DNA of 64,000 nucleotides from Proteiniphilum sp. X52 (GTDB lineage Bacteria > Bacteroidota > Bacteroidia > Bacteroidales > Dysgonomonadaceae), in the NCBI RefSeq assembly GCF_003712195.1, contig NZ_RDSD01000016.1, forward strand, positions 46,475 through 110,474. Reading direction: 5' to 3'. Each line of letters starts with the position of its first letter. The first letter of the stretch is position 1. Position numbers and translations under genes: made by a program. Below the pieces are notes generated by a model. The model did no database searches and was not told the origin of the DNA. It worked only from the letters and a program-made list of their open reading frames with translations. This document shows positions 17,376 through 26,366 of the stretch, piece after piece.

Positions 17376-18460
17376 TTACTTTTTTTATTACTATTCTCCG
17401 GACTCTTCCCATCTCCCATTCTTCCCGTCTCCCGTTCCCTTTCGGGCTCTTCTTCTCTCACAACAGGATCGGGTTCCCGGGTCTGGTTCACAAAGAAATA
17501 AGCATTTACCAGGCTCAAATCGTTTTCATCAGGGTAGGGTTTGTATTTTGCAAATTTCACCAGGTCGGAAGTCGATAATATCTGCTTTAGGTTCTCATAT
17601 GCCGATTCCACATCCGTCGTTTTCCGGATCTCATTCAGTATCTCTCCCGAGGTCATCTCCATCGCATTGATTCCCTCGCGTTCATAGATATAGATGCGGA
17701 GAACATCGGTCAACCTGGTGTAAAAATCTTTCTCCCTGCCCTGTTGCCATATTTTCTCGGCCTTGAGCTTATCCAGTTCATTGAGCGCGCGCACATGTGC
17801 CGGCAGCACTTCCGGCGGTTTAAAGAAATAACCTTTCTTCTTTTTCTTCAATACAAGGTAGATGATAAAACCAATCAGACCAAGTACCAGTAACACTCCC
17901 AATAGAATCCAAAGTATCCAAAGATAATCTGTCCATACGAAAGGAGCTTTCCGTACCGATTTTATATCGTTAAGTTGCAATTGCCTGAAATCGATAGAAT
18001 CGGTCTCACCCTTGTTGATTTTTTCAAGATAAGCCAAGGTGGAATCGGAGAGTTCCGGAGAAGTGACCTTTAATCCGAATGAGTTGGAGTAAATGGTGTC
18101 CGTTCCGTCGAAAAAAGGAATGTGGGGAATATGGTACAAGGTAGAATCAAATGAAGTGACCACATACTTGAAGTTGAGTGTCATCACGTTGTTCTCGACG
18201 GTGGTGTCGGGAGGCAGCATGGTAATTACTTCAATACCGGGCACAATCTCTTTTTCATACACCGGGAAATGGATGACTTTGTCTTTTGGGGTAATTACTT
18301 TAAGGTTGATCAACGCCTGTTCGCCGATCATAATTTCAGTAGGCTGCACTGTGGCCTGTACCGTAGCCTTTTGCGCGACAAGGGAAGTGATGGATATAAG
18401 GCATAGGGCAACCGCGGCTGCTCTACGGATCGGGATGATATGTAATTTTTTCCGTATCAA
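17372..18460 (-). CDS. BatD-like membrane protein of the Bat operon
   Basis: A 362-residue protein with a signal peptide ending ITSLVAQ, an extracytoplasmic beta-rich domain (ATVQATVQPTEIMIGEQALINL, similar in style to the first domain of BatD), one membrane span near residue 180 (LWILWILLGVLLVLGLIGFIIYLVL), and a cytoplasmic helical region (HVRALNELDKLKAEKIW...FYTRLTDVLRIYIYERE) like DUF4381-type proteins. It lies between the DUF58 gene and batA, with two bases separating it from the former and a four-base overlap with the latter. The function is unknown; conservation in bat loci suggests it is part of the same complex. Confidence 0.78.
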   Translation of the reverse strand: MIRKKLHIIPIRRAAAVALCLISITSLVAQKATVQATVQPTEIMIGEQALINLKVITPKDKVIHFPVYEKEIVPGIEVITMLPPDTTVENNVMTLNFKYVVTSFDSTLYHIPHIPFFDGTDTIYSNSFGLKVTSPELSDSTLAYLEKINKGETDSIDFRQLQLNDIKSVRKAPFVWTDYLWILWILLGVLLVLGLIGFIIYLVLKKKKKGYFFKPPEVLPAHVRALNELDKLKAEKIWQQGREKDFYTRLTDVLRIYIYEREGINAMEMTSGEILNEIRKTTDVESAYENLKQILSTSDLVKFAKYKPYPDENDLSLVNAYFFVNQTREPDPVVREEEPERERETGRMGDGKSPENSNKKSK

Positions 18461-18462
18461 CG

Positions 18463-19332
18463 TTACTTTCTTTGTTTAAATAGTTGCAGTAACAATTTCA
18501 CATAATCGCTTTCGGTAGAGACCGACACACTGTCCACGCCACTCTGGCGGAAAGCGTTGTTCATCGCCATCTGCAAGTCGTTCCACCAGGAACGGTAGCG
18601 GTCCCTTACCTTTTTTGAGGATGTGTTGATCCATCGCTCTTGGCCCGTTTCGGGATCCCTGACTTTCATCAGGCCGACCGGTTGCAATTCGGTACTGAGT
18701 TTGTCGTACACCTGGATAGCCGCCACATCATGCTTCCTGGCTGCAATCCGAAGCGCTTGTTTATAATCGCCCGCATCAATGAAGTCCGATATCAGGAAAG
18801 CCGTACACCGCTTCTTGATAGCGTTGGTCATGTAGCGCAGGGTCACGTTCAGGTCTGTACCATTCCCTTCAGGTTTAAAGCCCAGGATTTCACGAATAAT
18901 ATAAAGGATATGTTTTCTTCCTTTTTTGGGAGGGATAAATTTCTCCACCTTGTCGGTGAAGAAAATCACTCCAATCTTATCATTGTTCTGTATGGCAGAG
19001 AATGCCAGTGTTGCCGCGATTTCCGCCACAATATCACGTTTCAAGAGTGATTGTGAGCCAAAGCCAAGACTTTCCGACACATCGATCAGCAGCATCACGG
19101 TCAACTCCCGTTCTTCTTCAAATATTTTGATATAGGGTCGGTTATAGCGGGCCGTCACATTCCAGTCGATATCACGCATATCGTCCCCGTACTGGTACTC
19201 CCGAACCTCAGAGAAGGCCATACCACGCCCCTTGAAGGCGGAATGGTACTCTCCGGCGAAGATATTCCGCGAAAGGCCCCGCGCCTTGATCTCTATATGT
19301 CGTACTTTTTTAAGTAGGTCGGTCGTCTCCAT
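18463..19332 (-). CDS. DUF58 domain protein of the Bat operon
   Basis: A 289-residue cytoplasmic protein. The DUF58 signature is clear: EYQYGDDMRDIDWNVTARY near residue 46, followed by a VWA-like fold (TVMLLIDVSESLGFG with a DxSxS-type motif, and AFLISDFID). DUF58 proteins nearly always accompany MoxR ATPases and are thought to be their partners in maturing metal-dependent or surface complexes. Here it follows moxR by 21 bases. No enzymatic activity can be assigned. Confidence 0.88.
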   Translation of the reverse strand: METTDLLKKVRHIEIKARGLSRNIFAGEYHSAFKGRGMAFSEVREYQYGDDMRDIDWNVTARYNRPYIKIFEEERELTVMLLIDVSESLGFGSQSLLKRDIVAEIAATLAFSAIQNNDKIGVIFFTDKVEKFIPPKKGRKHILYIIREILGFKPEGNGTDLNVTLRYMTNAIKKRCTAFLISDFIDAGDYKQALRIAARKHDVAAIQVYDKLSTELQPVGLMKVRDPETGQERWINTSSKKVRDRYRSWWNDLQMAMNNAFRQSGVDSVSVSTESDYVKLLLQLFKQRK

Positions 19333-19353
19333 TTAGTCTCCTGCCTTTATTCT

Positions 19354-20349
19354 TTAGGGCACCTCTACCCTGTTCAGAATTTCGCTGACAATCTCCTCGG
19401 AGGTCATATTATTGGCTTCCGCCTCATAGGTGAGACCGATACGATGGCGAAGCACATCATGGCACACGGCACGGATATCTTCAGGGATCACATAGCCGCG
19501 GCGTTTGATAAACGCGAAAGCGCGGGCCGCCAATGCCAGGTTGATGGAAGCGCGGGGTGACGCCCCAAACCCGATCATCTCTTTCAGGTTCGCCATGCCG
19601 AATTGGTCGGGGAAACGCGACGCGAACACAATATCCACAATATACTTACTGATCTTTTCATCGATATAGACTTCTCTCACCACTTTCCGCGCCTCCAAGA
19701 TGGCTTCAGTGGAGATGACCGCCTTATCGATGGCCACCGGCTCGAAAATATTCTGCCGGATGATCTGCTTCTCCTCCTCTTTCGAAGGGTAAGAAATGAT
19801 CACCTTCAGCATAAAACGGTCTACCTGTGCTTCGGGTAGCGGATAGGTTCCCTCCTGTTCGATAGGATTCTGGGTGGCCATCACCAGGAAAGGATTAGGC
19901 AATGGATAGGTCTGCTCGCCAATGGTGACATGGCGTTCCTGCATGGCTTCAAGCAACGCGCTTTGCACTTTGGCGGGGGCACGGTTTATCTCATCGGCCA
20001 ACACGAAATTGGCGAAGACGGGGCCGTGCTTCACCTGGAACTCCTCATTGCGTTGGCTATAGATCATGGTTCCGATCACGTCGGCAGGCAACAGGTCGGG
20101 AGTAAACTGTATCCGGCTGTAATTCGCATCGATGAGTTGAGCCAGCGTTTTGATAGCCAGTGTTTTTGCCAACCCGGGCACCCCTTCCAACAGGATATGC
20201 CCGTCTGATAATAATCCGATCAGCAGCGACTCCACTAAGTGTCTCTGACCCACGATCACCTGATTCATGCCGGTGACGAGTGTCTGGACGAAACTGCTCT
20301 TTTGCTCTATTCTCTCGTTTAGCTCCTTAATATCGACAACTTGGCTCAT
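19354..20349 (-). CDS. MoxR-family AAA+ ATPase
   Basis: A 331-residue chaperone-like ATPase, first gene of the bat operon. Walker A is EGVPGLAKT near residue 55, Walker B LADEINRAPAKVQSALLEAM near residue 117, and the sensor region VMATQNPIEQEGTYPLPEAQ follows with the arginine-containing DRF. MoxR ATPases are proposed to assemble or activate VWA-domain partners, which matches the BatA, BatB and DUF58 genes downstream. Length is typical. A -7 promoter box lies about 100 bases upstream. Confidence 0.93.
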   Translation of the reverse strand: MSQVVDIKELNERIEQKSSFVQTLVTGMNQVIVGQRHLVESLLIGLLSDGHILLEGVPGLAKTLAIKTLAQLIDANYSRIQFTPDLLPADVIGTMIYSQRNEEFQVKHGPVFANFVLADEINRAPAKVQSALLEAMQERHVTIGEQTYPLPNPFLVMATQNPIEQEGTYPLPEAQVDRFMLKVIISYPSKEEEKQIIRQNIFEPVAIDKAVISTEAILEARKVVREVYIDEKISKYIVDIVFASRFPDQFGMANLKEMIGFGASPRASINLALAARAFAFIKRRGYVIPEDIRAVCHDVLRHRIGLTYEAEANNMTSEEIVSEILNRVEVP

Positions 20350-20448
20350 ATTTTTTATTATTGATGTTTCACAAAAGGTAGGCGTTTTGAGTCGCCTCCG
20401 CTCCTCTATTTTCCCTGTTCACCGAAAAGCCGGGATTTTTTTGAACTA

Positions 20449-20456
20449 CAAAATTA
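20449..20456 (-). promoter_or_regulatory. -7 promoter box of the Bat operon
   Basis: The minus strand reads TAATTTTG, matching TAnnTTTG, about 100 bases before the moxR start. A TTTG or TTG at the expected -33 distance was not found, so this is a partial match. Confidence 0.4.
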
Positions 20457-20489
20457 GAAATGTTAAAGAGGTTTCTTACAGTTTGGGGG

Positions 20490-21191
20490 TTAAAAATGTT
20501 TAAGTCTGTAGGATAACTCCATTCCGAAGCGATTGACAAAGGCTTCCTTCATCCGATGGCAGACCTCTTGAAAGTCGACCTCATGACCGAGTTCCTTTTG
20601 TATAGAGGTCACACCGCGGTCCCTGAACCCGCAGGGATTGATATAATTAAAATAGGAAAGGTCGGTATTGGCGTTGAGGGCCAGGCCATGCATCGTCACG
20701 AAACGGCTTGCCCGCACACCGATGGCACAGATCTTCCTCGCTTTGGGCGGGTCGGCCACATCAATCCATACCCCCATTGCCTTCTCATCTTTCTCTCCCT
20801 TCATGCCGTAAGACGCCAGGGTATCTATCACCGCGTCCTCAAGTGCGGATATATAACTTTTTATTCCCATCCCGAACGATTCCAGGTCGATGATCGGATA
20901 TACGACCAACTGCCCCGGCCCGTGATAGGTGATATCCCCTCCCCGGTCGATCGTATGCAGGTCGATATGCTTGCTTTCACAAACGTGGTGGGCGATAAGC
21001 AGGTTTTGTTTGTCGCCATGCTTACCAAGGGTATACACATGCTCATGTTCGCAAAAAAGGAGGTACTGTTCTTTCCCCTCTTTCTTTTCCGATTTCTCCC
21101 GGACTACCGATTCGAACAGCTTTTCCTGGTAATCCCATGCTTCCTGATAACGGATGCGTCCGAGGTTTTCAAAAATCACTTTTCTACTCAT
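20490..21191 (-). CDS. lipB: Octanoyltransferase LipB
   Basis: Transfers octanoyl from acyl carrier protein to lipoyl-dependent enzymes, the first step of lipoate synthesis. Characteristic motifs: DRGGDITYHGPGQLVVYP near residue 76, the lysine in ARKICAIGVRASRFVTMHG, and the catalytic cysteine in NYINPCGFRDRGVTS. The start MSRKVIFENLG at 21191 gives 233 residues. The frame continues to 21236, but that extension is translated repeat. It lies directly downstream of lipA, its pathway partner, with a short repeat-filled gap between them. Confidence 0.94.
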   Translation of the reverse strand: MSRKVIFENLGRIRYQEAWDYQEKLFESVVREKSEKKEGKEQYLLFCEHEHVYTLGKHGDKQNLLIAHHVCESKHIDLHTIDRGGDITYHGPGQLVVYPIIDLESFGMGIKSYISALEDAVIDTLASYGMKGEKDEKAMGVWIDVADPPKARKICAIGVRASRFVTMHGLALNANTDLSYFNYINPCGFRDRGVTSIQKELGHEVDFQEVCHRMKEAFVNRFGMELSYRLKHF

Positions 21192-21239
21192 ATATTTTTT
21201 AGACACAAGAGTCAAGAGCCAAGAGTCAAGAGCCAAGAA
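21192..21239 (-). repeat. Tandem (TTGGCTCTTGACTC) spacer between lipA and lipB
   Basis: On the minus strand the gap after the lipA stop contains two near-perfect 14-base units, ttggctcttgactc, before the lipB start. It is another case of a simple repeat placed immediately upstream of a start codon inside an operon. Confidence 0.75.
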
Positions 21240-22103
21240 TCAAACATGTCTCTCCGCATGGTAGGAAGAACGCACCAATGGTCCACTTTCCACGAACTTG
21301 AATCCTTTTTCCAGGCCTATGATCTTGTATTTGCGGAACTGTTCCGGCGTCACAAATTCTTTCACCGTCAGATGTTTCCTGGTAGGTTGGAGATACTGGC
21401 CGACCGTGAGCACCTGACATCCCACACTGATCAGGTCGTCCATCGTTTCCAATATTTCCTCTTCAGTTTCTCCAAGGCCGACCATGATACCCGACTTGGG
21501 TTTTGCCTTCCCACTCTTTGCGATAGTCTCAATCGTCTTGAGGCTTACATCATATTTGGCACGGCTGCGCACCTTGGGAGTCAACCGCCTTACGGTTTCC
21601 ATATTGTGCGATATAATCTCGGGGCCTGCTTCTATCACTTTATAGATAAGCTCTTCAATACCATTAAAATCGGGAATCAGGGTCTCAATCGTCACCTCAG
21701 GATTCCTCTCCTTGACACGCTTGATAGTGGTGGCCCAGAATCCGGCGCCAAGATCGGGCAGATCATCCCTGTCCACACTGGTAATCACACAGTGCTTCAG
21801 CTTCATCTTCTCAATACTCTCGGCCAGACGATCCGGTTCGTTCCAATCCACGATCCCTTGCGGACTCCCCGTTTTCACCGAACAGAACCGGCAAGCACGG
21901 GTACAGACATCTCCCAATATCATAAAAGAAGCTGTTCCCCTGCCCCAACATTCCGACAAGTTGGGACATTTCCCGCTTACACAGATTGTATGCAGTCCTT
22001 TCCTCGCGATAATTTCTCTTACATCCAGGTATTGCTTCCCTTGGGGAAGCGATATTTTGAGCCAATCGGGCTTTCTTACCATTAATTCGGGTTTGTCATC
22101 CAT
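21240..22103 (-). CDS. lipA: Lipoyl synthase LipA
   Basis: Radical-SAM enzyme that inserts two sulfur atoms into the octanoyl group on lipoyl domains. Both iron-sulfur motifs are present: the auxiliary cluster CVSGKCPNLSECW (C-x4-C-x5-C, near residue 41) and the radical-SAM CTRACRFC (C-x3-C-x2-C, near residue 67). The C-terminal RSSYHAERHV includes the conserved RSSY segment whose serine binds the auxiliary cluster. Length 287 is normal. It is transcribed with lipB from a good promoter at 22202-22233. Confidence 0.96.
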   Translation of the reverse strand: MDDKPELMVRKPDWLKISLPQGKQYLDVREIIARKGLHTICVSGKCPNLSECWGRGTASFMILGDVCTRACRFCSVKTGSPQGIVDWNEPDRLAESIEKMKLKHCVITSVDRDDLPDLGAGFWATTIKRVKERNPEVTIETLIPDFNGIEELIYKVIEAGPEIISHNMETVRRLTPKVRSRAKYDVSLKTIETIAKSGKAKPKSGIMVGLGETEEEILETMDDLISVGCQVLTVGQYLQPTRKHLTVKEFVTPEQFRKYKIIGLEKGFKFVESGPLVRSSYHAERHV

Positions 22104-22201
22104 ATCCTTTAACTTATTTCTTCCGTCACATCAGACAGATAAATAAATGCATTCTACCTGCCGCATAACGAAAAGTGTTTTTTAAAATGTTATCCAGAGA
22201 A

Positions 22202-22233
22202 CAAAAATACGATTTTATTCGGGTATTACCCAA
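22202..22233 (-). promoter_or_regulatory. Promoter of lipA-lipB
   Basis: On the minus strand TTG (22233-22231), a 21-nt spacer, then TATTTTTG (22209-22202). The lipA start is about 100 bases downstream. It lies back to back with the tgt promoter region. Confidence 0.55.
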
Positions 22234-22348
22234 TTATCGACATTTCATATGTTTTTTCCTTTGCCTTTTACCCTCTCCCTGCTTCCTCCCAAACGGACTC
22301 CTAACTATTTTTAAACAGCGACCCTACTGTTTGTAAAGGCAAAAGATT

Positions 22349-22356
22349 TATCTTTG
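22349..22356 (+). promoter_or_regulatory. -7 promoter box of tgt
   Basis: TATCTTTG matches TAnnTTTG, 29 nt before the TTG start codon of tgt. A TTTG at 22330-22333 is present but at 15 nt is closer than the usual 18-21. Confidence 0.5.
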
Positions 22357-22385
22357 CCCTCAAAACGCAGTTAGAGCAGATCATA

Positions 22386-23516
22386 TTGGATTTCCGACTA
22401 TTACATACTGATCCCAAATCGAATGCCCGGGCAGGCATCCTTTCTACCGACCACGGAGAGGTGGAAACACCGGTGTTCATGCCGGTAGGCACCATTGGGA
22501 GCGTGAAAGCAGTGCATGTCACCGAGTTGAAACAGGACATAGGAGCGCAAATCATTCTGGGCAACACCTATCATCTCTACCTGAGACCGGGGCTCGACAC
22601 CCTGCAACAGGCGGGAGGTCTACACCGCTTCAACAGTTGGAACAAGCCGATGCTGACCGACAGTGGCGGATTTCAGGTTTTCTCACTGACGGAAAACCGG
22701 AAGCTCAGTGAAGAAGGCGCGGAATTCCAATCACATATAGATGGCTCGAGACATTTTTTCACACCGGAAAAGGTGATTGATATCCAACGAATCATCGGCG
22801 CCGATATCATCATGGCGTTCGATGAATGTACCCCGGGAGATGCCGATTACGATTACGCGAAAAAATCGCTCGACCTTACGGAACGATGGCTCGACCGCTG
22901 TCTAGCCCGTTTCGGCGAGACAGAATGTCCCTACGGGCACCGTCAAACCCTTTTTCCTATCGTGCAGGGATGTGTTTATCCCGATCTCCGCCGCCGTGCC
23001 GCTGAAAATGTGGCGGCCAAAGAAGCGGACGGGAACGCGATTGGTGGGCTGGCCGTGGGCGAACCTACCGAAAAGATGTACGAGATGGTGGAGCTGGTCA
23101 ACGAAATTCTGCCGAAGGACAAGCCGCGTTACCTGATGGGCGTGGGCAAGCCCGAGAATATCCTCGAGGCGATTGAACGGGGCGTGGATATGTTCGACTG
23201 CATCATGCCCACCCGGAACGGACGTAACGGACAGATCTTCACGAAACAGGGCGTGATGAACATGCGCAACGAGCGGTGGAAAAACGACTTTTCGCCGATC
23301 GAAGATGATGGGGCCTCCTTTGTAGATACCCTGTACAGCAAAGCCTATCTGCGACATCTCATCAATGTCAACGAGATATTGGGATTGCAGATCGCATCCA
23401 TCCACAATCTGGCTTTTTATATATGGCTGGCACAGGAGGCAAGAAAACATATCATTGCCGGTGACTTCTCGGAGTGGAAGCCGATGATGCTGGAAAACGT
23501 GACCAGACGATTATGA
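22386..23516 (+). CDS. tgt: Queuine tRNA-ribosyltransferase (TGT)
   Basis: Exchanges guanine for a queuosine precursor at position 34 of tRNAs with GUN anticodons. The fold is clear: TPVFMPVGTIGSVKAV, the substrate-binding DSGGFQVFSL near residue 95, the nucleophile region MAFDECTPG, and GGLAVGEP, DMFDCIMPTRNGRNG. The usual zinc ligands C-x-C-x2-C near residue 320 are absent: the corresponding segment reads DDGASFVDTLYSKAYLRHL, although the later histidine in IHNLAFY remains. This is a feature I associate with Bacteroidota TGTs. The start appears to be TTG, since the ORF aligns from residue 1 and no ATG is near. It overlaps lptG by four bases. Confidence 0.93.
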   Translation: MDFRLLHTDPKSNARAGILSTDHGEVETPVFMPVGTIGSVKAVHVTELKQDIGAQIILGNTYHLYLRPGLDTLQQAGGLHRFNSWNKPMLTDSGGFQVFSLTENRKLSEEGAEFQSHIDGSRHFFTPEKVIDIQRIIGADIIMAFDECTPGDADYDYAKKSLDLTERWLDRCLARFGETECPYGHRQTLFPIVQGCVYPDLRRRAAENVAAKEADGNAIGGLAVGEPTEKMYEMVELVNEILPKDKPRYLMGVGKPENILEAIERGVDMFDCIMPTRNGRNGQIFTKQGVMNMRNERWKNDFSPIEDDGASFVDTLYSKAYLRHLINVNEILGLQIASIHNLAFYIWLAQEARKHIIAGDFSEWKPMMLENVTRRL

Positions 23517-24616
23517 AAAAAAAGAGTGATTTTCTGAGGTTAAAACGCCTGGACAGGTACATCATCAAAAAGTTCCTGGGCACTTATGTTTTTATGATCG
23601 CGCTGATCCTCTCTATCGCGGTGGTATTCGACATCAATGAGAAGATCGATAAATTCATGACCAACAACGCGACCTTGCAAGGAATTATCTTCGATTACTA
23701 TGTGAACTTCGTCCCCTATTACGCCAACCTGTTCAGCCCCCTGTTCGTTTTCCTTGCCGTCATCTTTTTCACCTCCAAGATGGCGGGCAATTCTGAAATC
23801 ATCGCCATCCTTTCGAACGGCATCGGTTTTAAAAGGATGATGAAGCCCTATATGGTATCGGCTTCAGTGATCGCCCTCTTTTCATTCATCTTCGGGAGTT
23901 ACCTGATACCTCCGGCGAATGCCACCCGTATTGAATTCGAAGTGACTTACGTGAATCCCCGGAACAAGGTAACGGGCGACCGCGACATTCAGTTCAGAGT
24001 GGGACCGCAAACCATTGTTTACTTCGGGAATTTTGACATGACCAGCAATACAGGATATAACTTCTCCATGGATCATTTCGACAGCCTCCAATTAACATCG
24101 AGGCTCACCGCGCAATCGATCCGGTACGACTCTGCCTATCACTGGACGATCCACAATTACCAGATCAGACGCTTCGAAGGATTGAAGGAGATCATCACCA
24201 AGGGTACATCCATAGACACCACCTTGCAGATTGTCCCTAACGATTTCATCATTGCCAATTCAGACCAGCAGATGATGACTTCACCCCAACTACGCCGCCA
24301 CATCCGAAGTCAGAAGGAACGGGGATTGGGAAATATACAGGCATTCCAGATAGAACATCACTCGCGGATAGCCTCCGTATTCTCGGCATTTATCCTTACC
24401 ATCATCGGTGCGGCCATCTCCGCGAGGAAAGTAAAAGGCGGGATGGGTCTCAACATTGGTATCGGACTGACACTCAGCATGGCCTACATCCTTTTCATGA
24501 CTGTGAGTTCCACTTTTGCCGTGAAAGGGGGAATGAGCCCGTTTATTGCCGCCTGGATTCCAAACATTATTTTTGCCGGCATCGCACTCTATCTGTATAA
24601 GAGAGCGCCGAATTGA
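23513..24616 (+). CDS. lptG: LptF/LptG-family lipopolysaccharide export permease
   Basis: A 367-residue inner-membrane protein of the YjgP/YjgQ family, which extracts lipopolysaccharide for the Lpt bridge. N-terminal LDRYIIKKFLGTYVFMIALILSIAVVF and further membrane segments near residues 55-120, a periplasmic beta-jellyroll-like middle, and three C-terminal spans (for example ASVFSAFILTIIGAAISARK). The ATG at 23513 overlaps the tgt stop (ATGA), which supports coupling and this start rather than the longer frame from 23474. LptF and LptG are hard to separate by sequence, so the symbol is tentative. The tgt-lptG pair is common in Bacteroidales. Confidence 0.88.
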   Translation: MKKKSDFLRLKRLDRYIIKKFLGTYVFMIALILSIAVVFDINEKIDKFMTNNATLQGIIFDYYVNFVPYYANLFSPLFVFLAVIFFTSKMAGNSEIIAILSNGIGFKRMMKPYMVSASVIALFSFIFGSYLIPPANATRIEFEVTYVNPRNKVTGDRDIQFRVGPQTIVYFGNFDMTSNTGYNFSMDHFDSLQLTSRLTAQSIRYDSAYHWTIHNYQIRRFEGLKEIITKGTSIDTTLQIVPNDFIIANSDQQMMTSPQLRRHIRSQKERGLGNIQAFQIEHHSRIASVFSAFILTIIGAAISARKVKGGMGLNIGIGLTLSMAYILFMTVSSTFAVKGGMSPFIAAWIPNIIFAGIALYLYKRAPN

Positions 24617-24654
24617 CGGGTTGACGTGATAATTCGACGATATACCGATTGTCA

Positions 24655-24696
24655 ATAACAATCAGCCAATCAACAAATCAGCCAATCAGTAAATCT
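24655..24696 (+). repeat. (AATCAGCCAATCA) spacer repeat before the cyclophilin gene
   Basis: caatcagccaatcaacaaat followed by cagccaatcagtaaat. A short degenerate tandem repeat ending just before the start codon at 24704, like the other spacer repeats of the window. Confidence 0.6.
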
Positions 24697-24703
24697 AAAT
24701 GAT

Positions 24704-25513
24704 ATGATACGGAAGATACTTATTTTCATTTTCATCGCCACGGCATGGCAAGCCAACGCGCAGACAAATTATCCGACCATTGTCATTGAGACCAATCGGG
24801 GTACAATGAAAGCAATATTGTATGATGATACGCCCGTGCATAGCAACCATTATCTGAAACTGGTAAAGAAAGGTTATTTCGATGGCACCCTCTTTCACAG
24901 GGTAGTAAAGGATTTCGTAATACAGGGAGGAGCGCAGGATTCGCGTAATGCCCCCGCAGGCGCACAGATTGGCGGCGGACGTACCGACATGGAATTGATG
25001 CCTGAATTCCGCAAAAACAGGTTCCATAAAAAAGGGGCGCTCGCAGCTCCAAGAAGAGGAGATAATGATAATCCGCAGAAAAAATCAGATGCTTCCCAAT
25101 TCTACATCGTACAAGGAAAAGTCTATACACAGGGGCGGCTCGACACAATGGAGATGGCTGTAAATGTGCCTATCAGGAACCAAATTATCCGCACCCATTA
25201 TGCACCGCACAAACAGGAGCTGGACAAACTGAAAAAAGCGAATGACGCGAGGGGATTCAATGGGCTGTTAGACTCACTTTTAAACGTGGTGGATTCTCTC
25301 TATGCCATAGCTCCGGGGAAATTCTTTCTCCCTGAAGAGTTGAAAGAGGCATACACCACTCTCGGCGGCATTGACAGCCTCGATGGAGAGTATACCGTTT
25401 TCGGGGAGGTGACCGAAGGACTTGAGGTCATCGATAAGATCGCCGCGCTGAGTGTCGACGGTAACAGCCGTCCCAAAACCGACGCCAAGATTATAAGGAT
25501 ATATGTTGAGTAA
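24704..25513 (+). CDS. Cyclophilin-type peptidyl-prolyl isomerase, exported, with insertion
   Basis: A 269-residue periplasmic protein-folding enzyme. The signal peptide is MIRKILIFIFIATAWQANAQ. The cyclophilin core begins TIVIETNRGTMKAILYDDTP and contains YFDGTLFHRVVKDFVIQGG and ASQFYIVQGK. After that strand an insertion of about 75 residues (roughly 145-220, LDTMEMAVNVPIRNQ... through ...PEELKEAYTTLGG) separates it from the final core segment GEYTVFGEVTEGLEVIDKIA. Catalytic Arg and Phe of the LFHRV segment are present. The 87-base gap after lptG is filled with caatcagccaatcaac-type repeats. Confidence 0.88.
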   Translation: MIRKILIFIFIATAWQANAQTNYPTIVIETNRGTMKAILYDDTPVHSNHYLKLVKKGYFDGTLFHRVVKDFVIQGGAQDSRNAPAGAQIGGGRTDMELMPEFRKNRFHKKGALAAPRRGDNDNPQKKSDASQFYIVQGKVYTQGRLDTMEMAVNVPIRNQIIRTHYAPHKQELDKLKKANDARGFNGLLDSLLNVVDSLYAIAPGKFFLPEELKEAYTTLGGIDSLDGEYTVFGEVTEGLEVIDKIAALSVDGNSRPKTDAKIIRIYVE

Positions 25514-25561
25514 GTGACCAGTGGTGAGAATATCCCCTCATGGTTCTTCCACAAGCTGCCA

Positions 25562-26335
25562 TCACTCAATATTTTTCCTTACGCCGGTCAAAAAAGCTTT
25601 CATTTTTTCGGAGTCTTTCTCTCCGATAATATCGAGCAACTCACGCAGCTTCCTCCTGATATTCTCCAATTGTTCCGATGTATGTGGGTTAAAAAGGATT
25701 TCCGTCAGGAGGTAATCATCCTCCGAGAGTAATCCCTGCGCGATATTCATATGCTTTTTAAAGGTCGTGCCCGGCGCATCCTGATGTTTCATCACGGAGG
25801 CAAACACCAATGTCGAAGCAAAGGGTATAGAGAGCGAGTAGGCAATGGTCTCGTCATGTTCCCGGAACGAATATTCAAACACATTGAGCTTGAGTCGGTG
25901 GTACAAATCCCTGAAAAACACCTTTCCCATATGTGACGACTCCGAAATGATGATAGCGCTCTCTCTACTCAGATCGTTAAGGCTGGCAAAAGTGGGGCCG
26001 AACATGGGATGGGTGGAAACATACGGGCGGGTACGCTCCCTGTAGAACTCCTCCAACCCGGTTTTCACCGAAGCAATATCGCTCAGGATGCATGTCTCCG
26101 GAAGATAAGGCAATACGTTGTGAAATGCCGCGATGGTATATTTGAGCGTGGCAGCATTGATCACCAGTTCCGGGGCAAAATCCTTGACCTCCCGCGCATC
26201 GGTCATCCGCCGCGTGTTATAAATAAAACGCAACTTCCGGGGATCACAATCCAATACAGCCACGTCATGGTCGAAACTAAGCACATCGGCAAAGAACGAT
26301 CCCATCTTGCCGGCTCCCAGGATTAATATTTTCAT
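25562..26335 (-). CDS. Prephenate dehydrogenase (TyrA family)
   Basis: Oxidative decarboxylation of prephenate on the tyrosine branch. The N-terminus has a Rossmann motif, MKILILGAGKMGSFFADVL, followed by VAVLDCDPRKLRF, and the middle has the TyrA-type STHPMFGPT with catalytic histidine context near residue 112. The C-terminal region is helical. At 257 residues it is shorter than bifunctional TyrA and has no chorismate mutase domain; that activity is fused to the DAHP synthase in the next gene. The start at 26335 is chosen from the Rossmann motif; an extension to 26368 reads MTPLKINIFSH. It is the last gene of the aromatic operon. Confidence 0.85.
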   Translation of the reverse strand: MKILILGAGKMGSFFADVLSFDHDVAVLDCDPRKLRFIYNTRRMTDAREVKDFAPELVINAATLKYTIAAFHNVLPYLPETCILSDIASVKTGLEEFYRERTRPYVSTHPMFGPTFASLNDLSRESAIIISESSHMGKVFFRDLYHRLKLNVFEYSFREHDETIAYSLSIPFASTLVFASVMKHQDAPGTTFKKHMNIAQGLLSEDDYLLTEILFNPHTSEQLENIRRKLRELLDIIGEKDSEKMKAFLTGVRKNIE

Positions 26336-26366
26336 ATGACTAAAAATATTTATTTTCAATGGTGTC

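Noticed and set aside
20556..22085. A 509-codon open frame on the plus strand
   Set aside because: It runs antisense through lipB and lipA, whose motifs and codon use are clear; the translated product has no recognisable domain. It is a shadow of high-GC third positions in the real genes.
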